Assembly (NCBI GenBank): GCA_958428365.1
Contig: CAUAFT010000002.1
Location: 1-64,000, forward strand
Length of the DNA: 64,000 nt
DNA from: an uncultured Lachnospiraceae bacterium
Lineage (GTDB): Bacteria; Bacillota; Clostridia; Lachnospirales; Lachnospiraceae
Direction: 5' to 3'
Part shown: piece after piece, positions 1 through 7,070 of the stretch
Layout: every line of letters starts with the position of its first letter
Numbering within the stretch: position 1 is the first letter of the stretch
Notes under the pieces: generated by a model
What the model saw: only the letters and a program-made list of their open reading frames with translations
Databases searched by the model: none
What the model was told of the DNA's origin: nothing
Made by a program: the position numbers and the translations under genes

Positions 1-132
1 ATTCACAAATCTTATATCAGTTTTTGACGTTTACACAAAACTTGAAACGGTCTCGATCTCATCTGCTCTGACGGCTCTTAATTTTGAAATAACTAATACC
101 GAATATTCTTTTGTTTCTTTTCTATCATCCTC
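1..132. other. Left edge, no supported gene
   Basis: This 132-base stretch lies downstream of the cytidylate kinase-like gene. On the minus strand a short open frame of about 33 codons follows the kinase stop, but it has no start codon with a ribosome binding site, so I do not call it. No terminator hairpin is evident. Confidence 0.4.
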
Positions 133-744
133 CTATCCATTTTCTTTTGCAAATTTTTCTACACAAGCTTGCAATATATCCGCTGTTCCGTCAATCCCGA
201 ACACTCCGCTGTCAATGCTGATATGATAACTGTCGGAGGCGCCCCACTCTTTATCCGTATAGTAATTGTAATACGAGGCACGCTGCTTATCTGTATTGCG
301 GATTCTTTTGGCAGCTTCTTCCCTGCTGATTTGATTTCTCTTCGCGACACGGTCTATCCGGTGGTCAAGCTCAGCATGGACGAAGACAGAAAAAACATTC
401 TCCTGTTTTTGCAGCACATAATCTGCACAGCGTCCCACAATAACTGCCGAACCACTCTTTCCGATTTTCCCGATGGTTTCAAATTGCGACAGGATAGCCC
501 GCATCGGAAGCGGTAGATGGCTCACATCCCACATACCTCCGGTCATGGATAAGTTAAGCCATTTATTTGCAAGACGCTCGTCATATTTCTCAACAATTTG
601 CTGTGACAGTCCGCTGTCCTTGGAGGATTCTTCTAAGAGCATCGTGTCATAATATGCATACCCCAGCTCCTTAGCCAGTTTTTCTCCAATTTCACGCCCG
701 CCGCTGCCATATTGGCGTCCAATCGTAATTACCATGTTTTTCAT
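133..744 (-). CDS. Cytidylate kinase-like P-loop protein
   Basis: A 203-residue P-loop kinase of the cytidylate kinase-like family (AAA_26 type), which is separate from housekeeping Cmk. What is seen: a phosphate-binding loop GRQYGSGGREIG at residues 8-19, an acidic-aromatic stretch YAYYD after it, an internal VGRCADYVL strand that resembles the NMP-kinase core, and a basic lid-like segment RVAKRNQISREEAAKR near residues 132-147. Family members phosphorylate CMP or dCMP-like substrates, but the exact substrate here is not established. An AGGAGG-rich leader precedes the ATG. It is followed upstream by a 42-residue small gene on the same strand, so the two may be cotranscribed. Confidence 0.8.
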   Translation of the reverse strand: MKNMVITIGRQYGSGGREIGEKLAKELGYAYYDTMLLEESSKDSGLSQQIVEKYDERLANKWLNLSMTGGMWDVSHLPLPMRAILSQFETIGKIGKSGSAVIVGRCADYVLQKQENVFSVFVHAELDHRIDRVAKRNQISREEAAKRIRNTDKQRASYYNYYTDKEWGASDSYHISIDSGVFGIDGTADILQACVEKFAKENG

Positions 745-802
745 CCTTCTCTGCCTCCTTATTCCATTCTCTCCGGCAAGCTGCCGCGTTTTTCTTCGGG
801 AG

Positions 803-931
803 CTATATTTTTTTCCGAAGATTTCGGATATCCCGTCGTATTCTTCTGCATACCCCCTGATTATCCTTTTCCCTTGCTGTTAGAATATCTAATCTTCTTT
901 CCAATAATTTAATTTTTGCCTGATTGTCCAT
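803..931 (-). CDS. Small basic helical protein, 42 residues
   Basis: A short gene of 42 codons plus TAG. The start is supported by AGAAAGGA located about 9 bases before the ATG at 931. The product begins MDNQAKIKLLERRLD and ends with a strongly basic segment RRIRRDIRNLRKKI. It has no hydrophobic segment and should form one or two amphipathic helices. I recall similar short proteins with an EKDNQGV(C/R)R core as hypothetical proteins of Clostridia, but cannot confirm this. It sits between the kinase-like gene and the MATE gene, all on the minus strand. The function is unknown; nucleic-acid binding or a toxin-like role would be guesses. Confidence 0.6.
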   Translation of the reverse strand: MDNQAKIKLLERRLDILTAREKDNQGVCRRIRRDIRNLRKKI

Positions 932-1001
932 TTTTCTAATCCTTTCTTTTCATCCATAGTATTCATCCTACTAACACTGTCTCACTCCCCTATTACTCCC
1001 G

Positions 1002-2375
1002 CTATTTTCCTGCCCTCACTCTTTTCAACTGCGGCCGGATAATAAAGAAAATGATAATTGCAGAGACGCTGACCGCAAATGGTCCTGAATACAGAACACC
1101 ATCGATTCCAAAGTACATTGGGAAAATAATTGCCGCCAGGATGATTGTAACCGCCTGTCGGATCAGAGTCGCCGCACAAGCCTGCACAGGTTTTCCAATC
1201 GCCTGCAAAAATGAAACCGATACATTGTTAAAGCCGTCAAAAATACACAGCATCAGAAAAACACGGAGACATTTTACAGAAAACTCATTATACAGATCCG
1301 ATTCCGTACCAAATATGCTGACGATTGACATGGGACATACCTGGAAAAAGAATGTCGCTACCGCCGCGCAAACCGTAGTGACGATGACTGCCCATTGAAA
1401 AGTCTGAATACATCTTTCTTTTTTCCCTGCTCCATAGTTAAAACTGATGATCGGCTGGCATCCCGTGGCTACTCCCGTAAAGACGGCAAGCAGGATATTG
1501 TTAATCTTCATGGTTACCCCCAACGCCGTAATCGGAATATCCTCACCATATTTTGACAGGGCACCATAGTGGACTAAAAGTCTGTTCAGAATGGTCATAA
1601 CCACAACCGTCGCCATCTGTGTAATAAAACTGGAAAGCCCAAGACCACAGATTTTTTTGAATACGGATAATCTGACACGGAAATATTCCTTTTTCAATTT
1701 CACCTGCTTGTAATGCCATTGGTAAACCAGAAAAATAATTCCATTCAGATACTGTCCGATAATGGTTGCCGCGGCGGCGCCTTCCACACCCCAGCCGCAT
1801 CCAAGAACAAACACCGCATCCAATATGACATTGGCGACACATCCTGCGAGCAGACCAGCCATGCTGAGTTTTGGCGAACCATCCGCACGGATTACGCTGC
1901 TCATACCGGAGCTGAATACCACAATCGGAAATCCAAGGGCTATGATCCGCCCGTAATCCTTTGCATAGGGCAGGATGTTTTCCGTAGCGCCAAATAGAAG
2001 ACAGAGGGGTTTTAAAAATACAAGCAATACGACACACATCAAAATCCCGATTACGAACTGTCCCACGATTACATGGGCAATTCCTCTGGAAGCCTCTTCC
2101 TTCTTCCCTCTGCCAAGCTGAAGGCTGAGATAGGTTGCTCCGCCGTCGCCCAACAGCAGACCCAGGGCGCATCCAAGTACCGTGATCGGAAGAATGACAT
2201 TCGTTGCTCCGTTTCCCAAATACCCCACGCCCTGTCCGATAAAAATCTGATCTACGATGTTATAAAGTGCATTTACGATCATAGATACCACGCTTGGAAA
2301 AGCATATGTCAAAATCAACCTGCCGATTTTCTCCGTCCCAAGCGGATTCTCTTCTATCGCTGCTTCCTTATTCAT
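1002..2375 (-). CDS. MATE family multidrug efflux transporter
   Basis: An integral membrane antiporter of 457 residues, the usual length for the MATE family, with about twelve hydrophobic segments arranged as two homologous halves. Motifs that fit include GRLILTYAFPSVVSMIVNALYNIVDQIFIG at the N-terminus (first helices), LGLLLGDGGATYLS, and VATGCQPIISFNYGAG in the second half, the typical MATE (N)xGxxP-like loop. Such pumps export cationic drugs or dyes using Na+ or H+ gradients. The promoter (2413-2443) has a 19-bp spacer with a dyad, and a MerR regulator with a GyrI-like ligand domain is divergently encoded. This context indicates drug-induced expression. Confidence 0.9.
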   Translation of the reverse strand: MNKEAAIEENPLGTEKIGRLILTYAFPSVVSMIVNALYNIVDQIFIGQGVGYLGNGATNVILPITVLGCALGLLLGDGGATYLSLQLGRGKKEEASRGIAHVIVGQFVIGILMCVVLLVFLKPLCLLFGATENILPYAKDYGRIIALGFPIVVFSSGMSSVIRADGSPKLSMAGLLAGCVANVILDAVFVLGCGWGVEGAAAATIIGQYLNGIIFLVYQWHYKQVKLKKEYFRVRLSVFKKICGLGLSSFITQMATVVVMTILNRLLVHYGALSKYGEDIPITALGVTMKINNILLAVFTGVATGCQPIISFNYGAGKKERCIQTFQWAVIVTTVCAAVATFFFQVCPMSIVSIFGTESDLYNEFSVKCLRVFLMLCIFDGFNNVSVSFLQAIGKPVQACAATLIRQAVTIILAAIIFPMYFGIDGVLYSGPFAVSVSAIIIFFIIRPQLKRVRAGK

Positions 2376-2412
2376 TATTCATTTTTAACCTCCTTTTTCT
2401 CACTTTACAGGC

Positions 2413-2443
2413 ATTTTAAACTCTGCTACAATAGCAGAGTCAA
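2413..2443 (-). promoter_or_regulatory. MerR-type promoter/operator of the MATE gene
   Basis: On the minus strand a -35 TTGACT (2438-2443) and a -10 TAAAAT (2413-2418) are separated by 19 bp instead of 17. The spacer is filled by a perfect dyad, ACTCTGCTA and TAGCAGAGT with 3 nt between (2420-2440). A long spacer with a central dyad is the hallmark of promoters that MerR-family activators untwist. The divergent MerR gene next door is the obvious ligand. Confidence 0.75.
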
Positions 2444-2544
2444 TAGGTTCAAAAGCAAAAATCGGATAAAATTCAACTTTTTTCACAGACAAATTATGCT
2501 TTTTTATATCAGGACTTCTATCTATAAAAGGAGTGAAAAACAAA

Positions 2545-3339
2545 ATGAAAAAAGAATATTTGACAATCAGTGAGTTTGCAGGGCTTAGAAATGTCAGTAT
2601 CGGCTCCCTCCGCTATTATGAAAAGCTAAAAATCCTCATGCCCGCCAGGGTAGATCCAAAAACGAAATATCGTTATTATCTGCCAGAACAGCTCCGTGTC
2701 TTAGATACCATCACCCTTTGCACTGTGCTTGGGATACCATTAAAAAATTTCAAAGAGTATATTGACGAAAATGATAATTTAGATGAAAAGAGAATTTTAG
2801 AAAACGGAAAAAAAGCGATTCAGGAGCAGATTTTTGAAATGCAAAAGGGAATGGAAATCACCCAGTTTAATCTTAACAATATGGAGGAAAATCAAAAATA
2901 CAGGAATCAGAAGGGAATTTATCCCCGCAGAATCAAAGAACGATTTTTCATGGAAGCCCCATTTCATGGGAATTGGAACGATTTAACAAAAAAGGAAAAG
3001 GCGGCGATAGACCTGTTTCACAATGCACAAGATCAGAATATGGCGCCGGTATTTCCTGCCGGTATACTGATTCATTGCGAAACAACTCCGGTCTCCTACT
3101 CCTTTTTTGTCCAGGTTTTGCATCCAAACGAGCAGGACAAACGGGTAATCCGCATCCCCGAGGCAGACTTTTCCTGTATGCAGATTGACATCACACCTCA
3201 AACGGATATTTTGGATGTTTTAGAGGAGAACTTCAACATGCCGGAACTGAAAACGGTCATTCTATCCAATATGCCCCTGAACAAATCCAGTTTTAACAGC
3301 CGGCACAGTGAAATTCAGGTTCCCATTTTCCATGTTTAA
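2545..3339 (+). CDS. MerR family regulator with GyrI-like effector domain
   Basis: A 264-residue regulator if started at the ATG at 2545. The GTG at 2533 overlaps the AAAAGGAG ribosome site (2526-2533), so it is unlikely to be the start. The N-terminal winged helix is typical MerR: YLTISEFAGLRNVSIGSLRYYEKLKIL, then YRYYLPEQ. A coiled-coil linker (about residues 75-110) leads to a C-terminal beta-rich domain resembling GyrI/BmrR multidrug-binding domains. It is divergent from the MATE transporter and almost certainly controls it, as BmrR controls bmr. The inducing ligand cannot be read from sequence. Confidence 0.85.
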   Translation: MKKEYLTISEFAGLRNVSIGSLRYYEKLKILMPARVDPKTKYRYYLPEQLRVLDTITLCTVLGIPLKNFKEYIDENDNLDEKRILENGKKAIQEQIFEMQKGMEITQFNLNNMEENQKYRNQKGIYPRRIKERFFMEAPFHGNWNDLTKKEKAAIDLFHNAQDQNMAPVFPAGILIHCETTPVSYSFFVQVLHPNEQDKRVIRIPEADFSCMQIDITPQTDILDVLEENFNMPELKTVILSNMPLNKSSFNSRHSEIQVPIFHV

Positions 3340-3356
3340 CAGAAAAAAATTTATCA

Positions 3357-3404
3357 TTGTACGCAAATTTCAAACATGCTATCATTGATAAATACAATTT
3401 ATCA
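3357..3404 (+). promoter_or_regulatory. Promoter and dyad upstream of LysR gene
   Basis: A -10 TATCAT (3380-3385) is preceded at 17 bp by a weak -35 TTGTAC (3357-3362). Immediately after the -10 is a dyad TGATAAAT, aca, ATTTATCA (3386-3404), of T-N11-A shape as bound by LysR proteins. A third ATTTATCA lies at 3349-3356. This suggests negative autoregulation of the following LysR gene. Confidence 0.45.
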
Positions 3405-3427
3405 GTTTTAATAATGGAGGGATGACT

Positions 3428-4318
3428 ATGAATACATTTCAACTTAACTGCTTTCTTGCTGTAGCATCTACCCTGAACTTTGCCAGAGCGGCAGAGCAAA
3501 TGAACGTTTCCCAACCTGCGATTACCCACCAGATTAAATCCCTGGAAAGTGAATTGAACACCAGGCTGTTCCAACGCTCCACAAGGTCTGTCAGAATCAC
3601 CGCCGAAGGTCTTGCCTTTTTAAATGATGCGAAAAACATCGTTGCCATATCGGAACAGGCTGTAAATCGCTTTAACAATCCTTCCGAACACGAAATCAAA
3701 CGCTTCCAGATTGGCTGTAGCAGCTATTTTCAGCTATCCCTGTTTCCGCCAATACTACGGGAACTTTCCAACCGTTACCCCTATCTCCATCCACAGATTC
3801 ATGTTGTTCCCCACAAACAGTTATATCCTCTTCTTGAGGATGAGCAGCTTGATGTCATTTTGAGCATCAGGGAAGAACATAACAAAAAGAACAATATGAT
3901 TTATAAAGAACTTCAGAGTTGTCCCATTGTCGGCTTATGCGAAGCCGGTTCATATCTCGCCGAAGCAGATGTTGTGGATATGGAGATGCTGTCAAAGGAA
4001 CCCCTTATCTTCTACGACCCTGCAAATGCCGTCCCAGAGGTAGCCGACCTTCAATGGAAACTGTCCGAGGGAAGAAAAGTTTCCAGTCTGCACTTCTGTG
4101 AATCCACGGAAGCCGCAATGCTCTTAACCGGTTCGGGATATGGTGTTTCCATTTTACCCGAGGTGTTTGTTCCGCCTGAACACGACCTGGTAAAACTCCA
4201 CTTAAAAGATACGGTCATGTTGTCTTTTGGACTCTATTATAAATCCTTTCAGGGAAATGCTCCTTTAAAATCATTTATCCAGCTTATGTCCCAAACCTTC
4301 AAAGAAAAATCAGAATAA
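3428..4318 (+). CDS. LysR family transcriptional regulator
   Basis: A 296-residue LysR regulator, normal length for the family. I take the ATG at 3428 because GGAGGG ends at 3421, leaving a good spacing; the in-frame ATG at 3422 is too close. The N-terminal helix-turn-helix reads MNTFQLNCFLAV, then LNFARAAEQMNVSQPAITHQI, followed by LETELN-type linker and a two-lobed substrate-binding domain. There is no adjacent divergent metabolic gene, so its target is unclear; repeats in its own leader point to autoregulation. It ends at the hairpin shared with hsp20. Confidence 0.88.
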   Translation: MNTFQLNCFLAVASTLNFARAAEQMNVSQPAITHQIKSLESELNTRLFQRSTRSVRITAEGLAFLNDAKNIVAISEQAVNRFNNPSEHEIKRFQIGCSSYFQLSLFPPILRELSNRYPYLHPQIHVVPHKQLYPLLEDEQLDVILSIREEHNKKNNMIYKELQSCPIVGLCEAGSYLAEADVVDMEMLSKEPLIFYDPANAVPEVADLQWKLSEGRKVSSLHFCESTEAAMLLTGSGYGVSILPEVFVPPEHDLVKLHLKDTVMLSFGLYYKSFQGNAPLKSFIQLMSQTFKEKSE

Positions 4319-4348
4319 AAAAACAGGACCGTGCATTCCGGTCCTGTT
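4316..4348 (-). terminator. Terminator of hsp20, also facing the LysR gene
   Basis: A 10-bp perfect stem AACAGGACCG / CGGTCCTGTT (4322-4331 and 4339-4348) with a 7-nt loop. In the minus direction it is followed by seven T residues, a strong intrinsic terminator for hsp20. The plus-strand tail is weaker, so it may serve LysR as well. Confidence 0.8.
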
Positions 4349-4365
4349 AATTGCTGGAAAGAAGC

Positions 4366-4803
4366 CTATCCTTCAATCGCAATATACTTCTTATCTTCCA
4401 CCTGTTTCGGTTCCTCCTTTGGTACGGAAAGTTTCAGGATTCCATCCTCAAATTTTGCATGGATGTCATGTTCCGTAACATTTTCGCCGACATAGAAGCT
4501 CCGGCCCATGGCTCCGTAGTGCCGCTCCCTGCGGACATATTTGCCATCCTCATCCTTTTGCTCATTTTCACTGTTCTTCTGAGCATTAATTGTCAGATAT
4601 CCGTCCTTAAGCTCTAACTGTATATCTTCCTTCTTAAATCCAGGAAGGTCGACATCCAGTTCATAGCCCTGTTCGGTTTCCTTAACATCTGTTCTCATAG
4701 CGTTGCTCATACTGCTGTTATAGAATTCTCCAAACATACGCGGAACCGAAAAATCCATCCAATCGTCAAATAATCTTTCTCCAAAAATACTAGGCATCAA
4801 CAT
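4366..4803 (-). CDS. Hsp20/alpha-crystallin small heat-shock protein
   Basis: A 145-residue ATP-independent chaperone. The alpha-crystallin domain occupies about residues 37-140, with the family motifs YELDVDLPGFKKEDIQLEL, an internal RRERHYGAMGRSFY segment, and FEDGILKLSVPKE (the conserved G-x-L motif). A short N-terminal arm MLMPSIFGERLFDDW precedes it. It binds unfolding proteins during heat or solvent stress and hands them to DnaK. AAAGGA lies 10 bases before the ATG. The promoter carries a perfect CIRCE element, so it should belong to the HrcA regulon. It resembles the clostridial hsp18 type. Confidence 0.93.
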   Translation of the reverse strand: MLMPSIFGERLFDDWMDFSVPRMFGEFYNSSMSNAMRTDVKETEQGYELDVDLPGFKKEDIQLELKDGYLTINAQKNSENEQKDEDGKYVRRERHYGAMGRSFYVGENVTEHDIHAKFEDGILKLSVPKEEPKQVEDKKYIAIEG

Positions 4804-4904
4804 AAGTCATCCATCCTTTCTTTTTCTTTACGCCATTATATGTCGTAAATGATTTTTTTCTAAACTGTGGAAGATTTTTTTTCCTCTTCCTTTGTTCTGG
4901 TTAT

Positions 4905-4933
4905 ACTATATCACAAATTGTTAGCACTCGCAA
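4905..4933 (-). promoter_or_regulatory. hsp20 promoter
   Basis: On the minus strand: -35 TTGCGA (4928-4933), a 17-bp spacer, -10 TATAGT (4905-4910). The -35 box lies inside the CIRCE dyad, so HrcA binding would block polymerase directly. About 100 bases of leader separate it from the hsp20 start. Confidence 0.7.
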
Positions 4934-4947
4934 CGGGTGAGTGCTAA
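4921..4947. promoter_or_regulatory. CIRCE element (HrcA operator)
   Basis: A perfect match to the consensus: TTAGCACTC (4921-4929), nine bases, GAGTGCTAA (4939-4947). CIRCE is the binding site of the heat-shock repressor HrcA, usually before groESL and dnaK; here it controls a small heat-shock gene. Confidence 0.95.
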
Positions 4948-5025
4948 TTTATTATTTAATTATTGTTATTATGATAAATTATTTTTATTAATTCACGAAC
5001 TAAATGCATGCATTAAAATCTAATT

Positions 5026-6279
5026 TCACGCCCTGTGTGGAATCATAAAAGGCGGGCTTTGCTTTTTGCATTTCTCCTGCTGTTTATCATAAATGCACCT
5101 GGAATAAAGCATTTCCTCATAGACCGCAAGGCAGATTGCCCGGTACCTTCCCGCCGTCACCTGCGCCTGCTCCTTCATCTGTTTATGTACCTTCGGCTGT
5201 AAGGCTCTGACCGCCTTTTTCGCCCACTCGTCAATATCTTCCTCCGTACGAAATCCATTGACGCCGTCTTTTACAATATCATTCACCCCGGTCGCGCTGA
5301 CCGCCACCACTGGATTTCCCGCCGCCATCGCCTCTGCCAGCACGATTCCCTGAGTCTCCGACCTGGAAGCATATAAGAACAGATCCGATGCGTTCAGATA
5401 ATCCTTGACCTCTTCGTTTTCCACATTTCCCACAAAGACAACTTCCTCTGTAATTCCAAGCTCTTTTGCCAGCTTCTCCAGATTTTTCCTCTCACTTCCC
5501 TCTCCGATATAAAGCAGACGAAAATCCGGTCCTAAGATCTTCTTCATCTCCGCAATTCCATGAAGCAAAAATCCAGGATTTTTTTCTTCCTCTAATCTTG
5601 AAACCGTACAGAGCAGATATCTCTTCTCCCCCAGATACTTTTTCCGCAGTGCCTCGCTCTTCTTCTCATTCCGGATAAAAAAGTCCTCCGCAAGTCCCGT
5701 TGGAAATACGGAAACAGGAGTCCTGGTTCCATTTGCACAAATAATATCCTGCATTCCAATGGAAGGCGCAAAAACCAGATCACATTGATTCGTAAACCAT
5801 CTCATATACCCCGGTATCAGAGTTCCCTGTGTCAGCTGCAATAGTCTTTTTTTCAGAAAGGCTCCCTTTCCCTCTACCCGAAAACATCTCAAATAATGCA
5901 GATAATCTTCGTACTTCGTATGGTAAGTATAGATTACAGGAATCCCATATTTTTTTCCCAGATGCAGTGCACAATTTCCGATAAACATCGGGTGATGCAC
6001 ATGGATACAGTCGAAGCTCTCCTCCTCGAAGACCCTGTGAATCTCCTTCATAAAGATTGCCGGATAAGGCATCCCATTCTCAATCTTGCGCTTTCCCGTA
6101 CGGTAACGGACGATCCGTTCCTCTGCCTTAGCATCCCACTCCTCCGTTCCTTCGTATTTCGGTGCAAACACTACCACCTCATGTCCGAGCTTCATAAGCT
6201 CCCTTGCCTGTCTCTCCACGGAAATCTGTATGCCGCCCATAAATGGCTTGTAATTATTCGTCATCATTGCTATTTTCAT
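5026..6279 (-). CDS. GT4 family glycosyltransferase
   Basis: A 417-residue GT-B fold glycosyltransferase. The N-terminal Rossmann lobe starts MKIAMMTNNYKPFMGGIQ, the classic GT4 glycine-rich opening. The C-terminal nucleotide-sugar lobe has SRLEEEKNPGFLLHGIAEM and the EX7E element ASRSETQGIVLAEAMAAG. The protein has no membrane helix but has basic amphipathic stretches. It resembles bacterial diacylglycerol glucosyltransferases that make membrane glycolipids, but the acceptor cannot be fixed from sequence. TAGGAGGG precedes the ATG. It lies 15 bases downstream of a DedA membrane protein, probably in one operon, which fits a membrane-lipid role. Confidence 0.85.
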   Translation of the reverse strand: MKIAMMTNNYKPFMGGIQISVERQARELMKLGHEVVVFAPKYEGTEEWDAKAEERIVRYRTGKRKIENGMPYPAIFMKEIHRVFEEESFDCIHVHHPMFIGNCALHLGKKYGIPVIYTYHTKYEDYLHYLRCFRVEGKGAFLKKRLLQLTQGTLIPGYMRWFTNQCDLVFAPSIGMQDIICANGTRTPVSVFPTGLAEDFFIRNEKKSEALRKKYLGEKRYLLCTVSRLEEEKNPGFLLHGIAEMKKILGPDFRLLYIGEGSERKNLEKLAKELGITEEVVFVGNVENEEVKDYLNASDLFLYASRSETQGIVLAEAMAAGNPVVAVSATGVNDIVKDGVNGFRTEEDIDEWAKKAVRALQPKVHKQMKEQAQVTAGRYRAICLAVYEEMLYSRCIYDKQQEKCKKQSPPFMIPHRA

Positions 6280-6293
6280 CTTCTGTATCCCTC

Positions 6294-6803
6294 CTATGAC
6301 AGAACCCTGATTGCCGTCTCCCCGAAAAAGTAACCTGCTCCCACAAATACAAGATTCCAGACAAAGATTCCAAGTAAGGAGCTAATCGTATACTTTAAAA
6401 AATTCATCTGAACCATCCCCGCCGGAATGGAAATAATCGTCCGGACCATGGGAAGCAGCTTGCTGATAAAGACTCCGATACTTCCCTTCTCCCGCAGCAT
6501 CTCCATCTTTTCTTCAACCACATTCTGATGTTTTGGAAATTTCTTAAAATAGAGTCCCAGCACCTTGGAACCGCCCCATCTTCCCAGCAGATATAGAAGC
6601 CAGCTTCCCGTAAGTCCCGCCGCCACGGTAAGTATCATCACGATTGGAAAACTAATCTGTCCCTTCGCCGCCCAGATTCCCGACAAAGGCATAATCACTC
6701 CCGCAGGAAATCCCGGAAGATTCATATATTCCAACAGCACAATAAGATAGATGAAGAAAGCTCCATATCGCAGAAAATAGTCTGTCAATGTCTGAATATC
6801 CAT
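6294..6803 (-). CDS. DedA family membrane protein
   Basis: A 169-residue DedA/SNARE-associated membrane protein. I start at the ATG at 6803 because GAGGAGGC is placed 7-8 bases before it; a longer frame to 6845 would put that site inside the gene. Seen: an N-terminal hydrophobic helix, the re-entrant motif LLEYMNLPGFPAGVIMP (family F/Y-x-x-x-R/E-x-x-x-P type), GLTGSWLLYLLGRWGG, and the conserved GxxxFISKLLPMVRTIISIPAGM region. DedA proteins act in membrane homeostasis and several are lipid scramblases or undecaprenyl phosphate transporters. It precedes the glycosyltransferase in one transcription unit. Confidence 0.88.
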   Translation of the reverse strand: MDIQTLTDYFLRYGAFFIYLIVLLEYMNLPGFPAGVIMPLSGIWAAKGQISFPIVMILTVAAGLTGSWLLYLLGRWGGSKVLGLYFKKFPKHQNVVEEKMEMLREKGSIGVFISKLLPMVRTIISIPAGMVQMNFLKYTISSLLGIFVWNLVFVGAGYFFGETAIRVLS

Positions 6804-6937
6804 AGCTATTGCCTCCTCTTTTGTCTCTCTTCTTTCCTTCTTCATTCATTATAACGAGTTAGATGTTAAAAAGTCTTTTATTATAAAAATTTTAAGAATA
6901 TTCTAATAAAATATTTTATATTTTTTATTTCTTCACA

Positions 6938-6974
6938 AAACAGCGGTATTTGTAAGCTACAAATACCGCTGTTT
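6938..6974. terminator. 17-bp perfect hairpin downstream of metE remnant
   Basis: Two perfect 17-nt inverted arms (6938-6954 and 6958-6974) with a 3-nt loop lie in the 225-bp gap between the DedA gene and the metE remnant. On the minus strand the stem is followed by TTTT and an AT-rich tail, so it probably terminates metE transcription. The rest of the gap (6846-7070) is AT-rich and shows no gene. Confidence 0.6.
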
Positions 6975-7070
6975 GATCAAGCTTTTCTTATTAATTTTCA
7001 TTTACATCTTTCACAAATCTCCAAACCCAATCTGGTTTTATATTTAAAACTTCACCTTCCAATGACAACC

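Noticed and set aside
1..132. Open frames at the left edge on both strands, including about 33 codons after the kinase stop
   Set aside because: No start with a ribosome site and no recognisable product; too short to call.
169..516. 115-codon plus-strand frame opposite the kinase-like gene
   Set aside because: Antisense shadow of a clear P-loop kinase; no ribosome site.
712..912. 66-codon plus-strand frame opposite the 42-residue gene
   Set aside because: The minus-strand small gene has a proper ribosome site and basic helical product; this one has neither.
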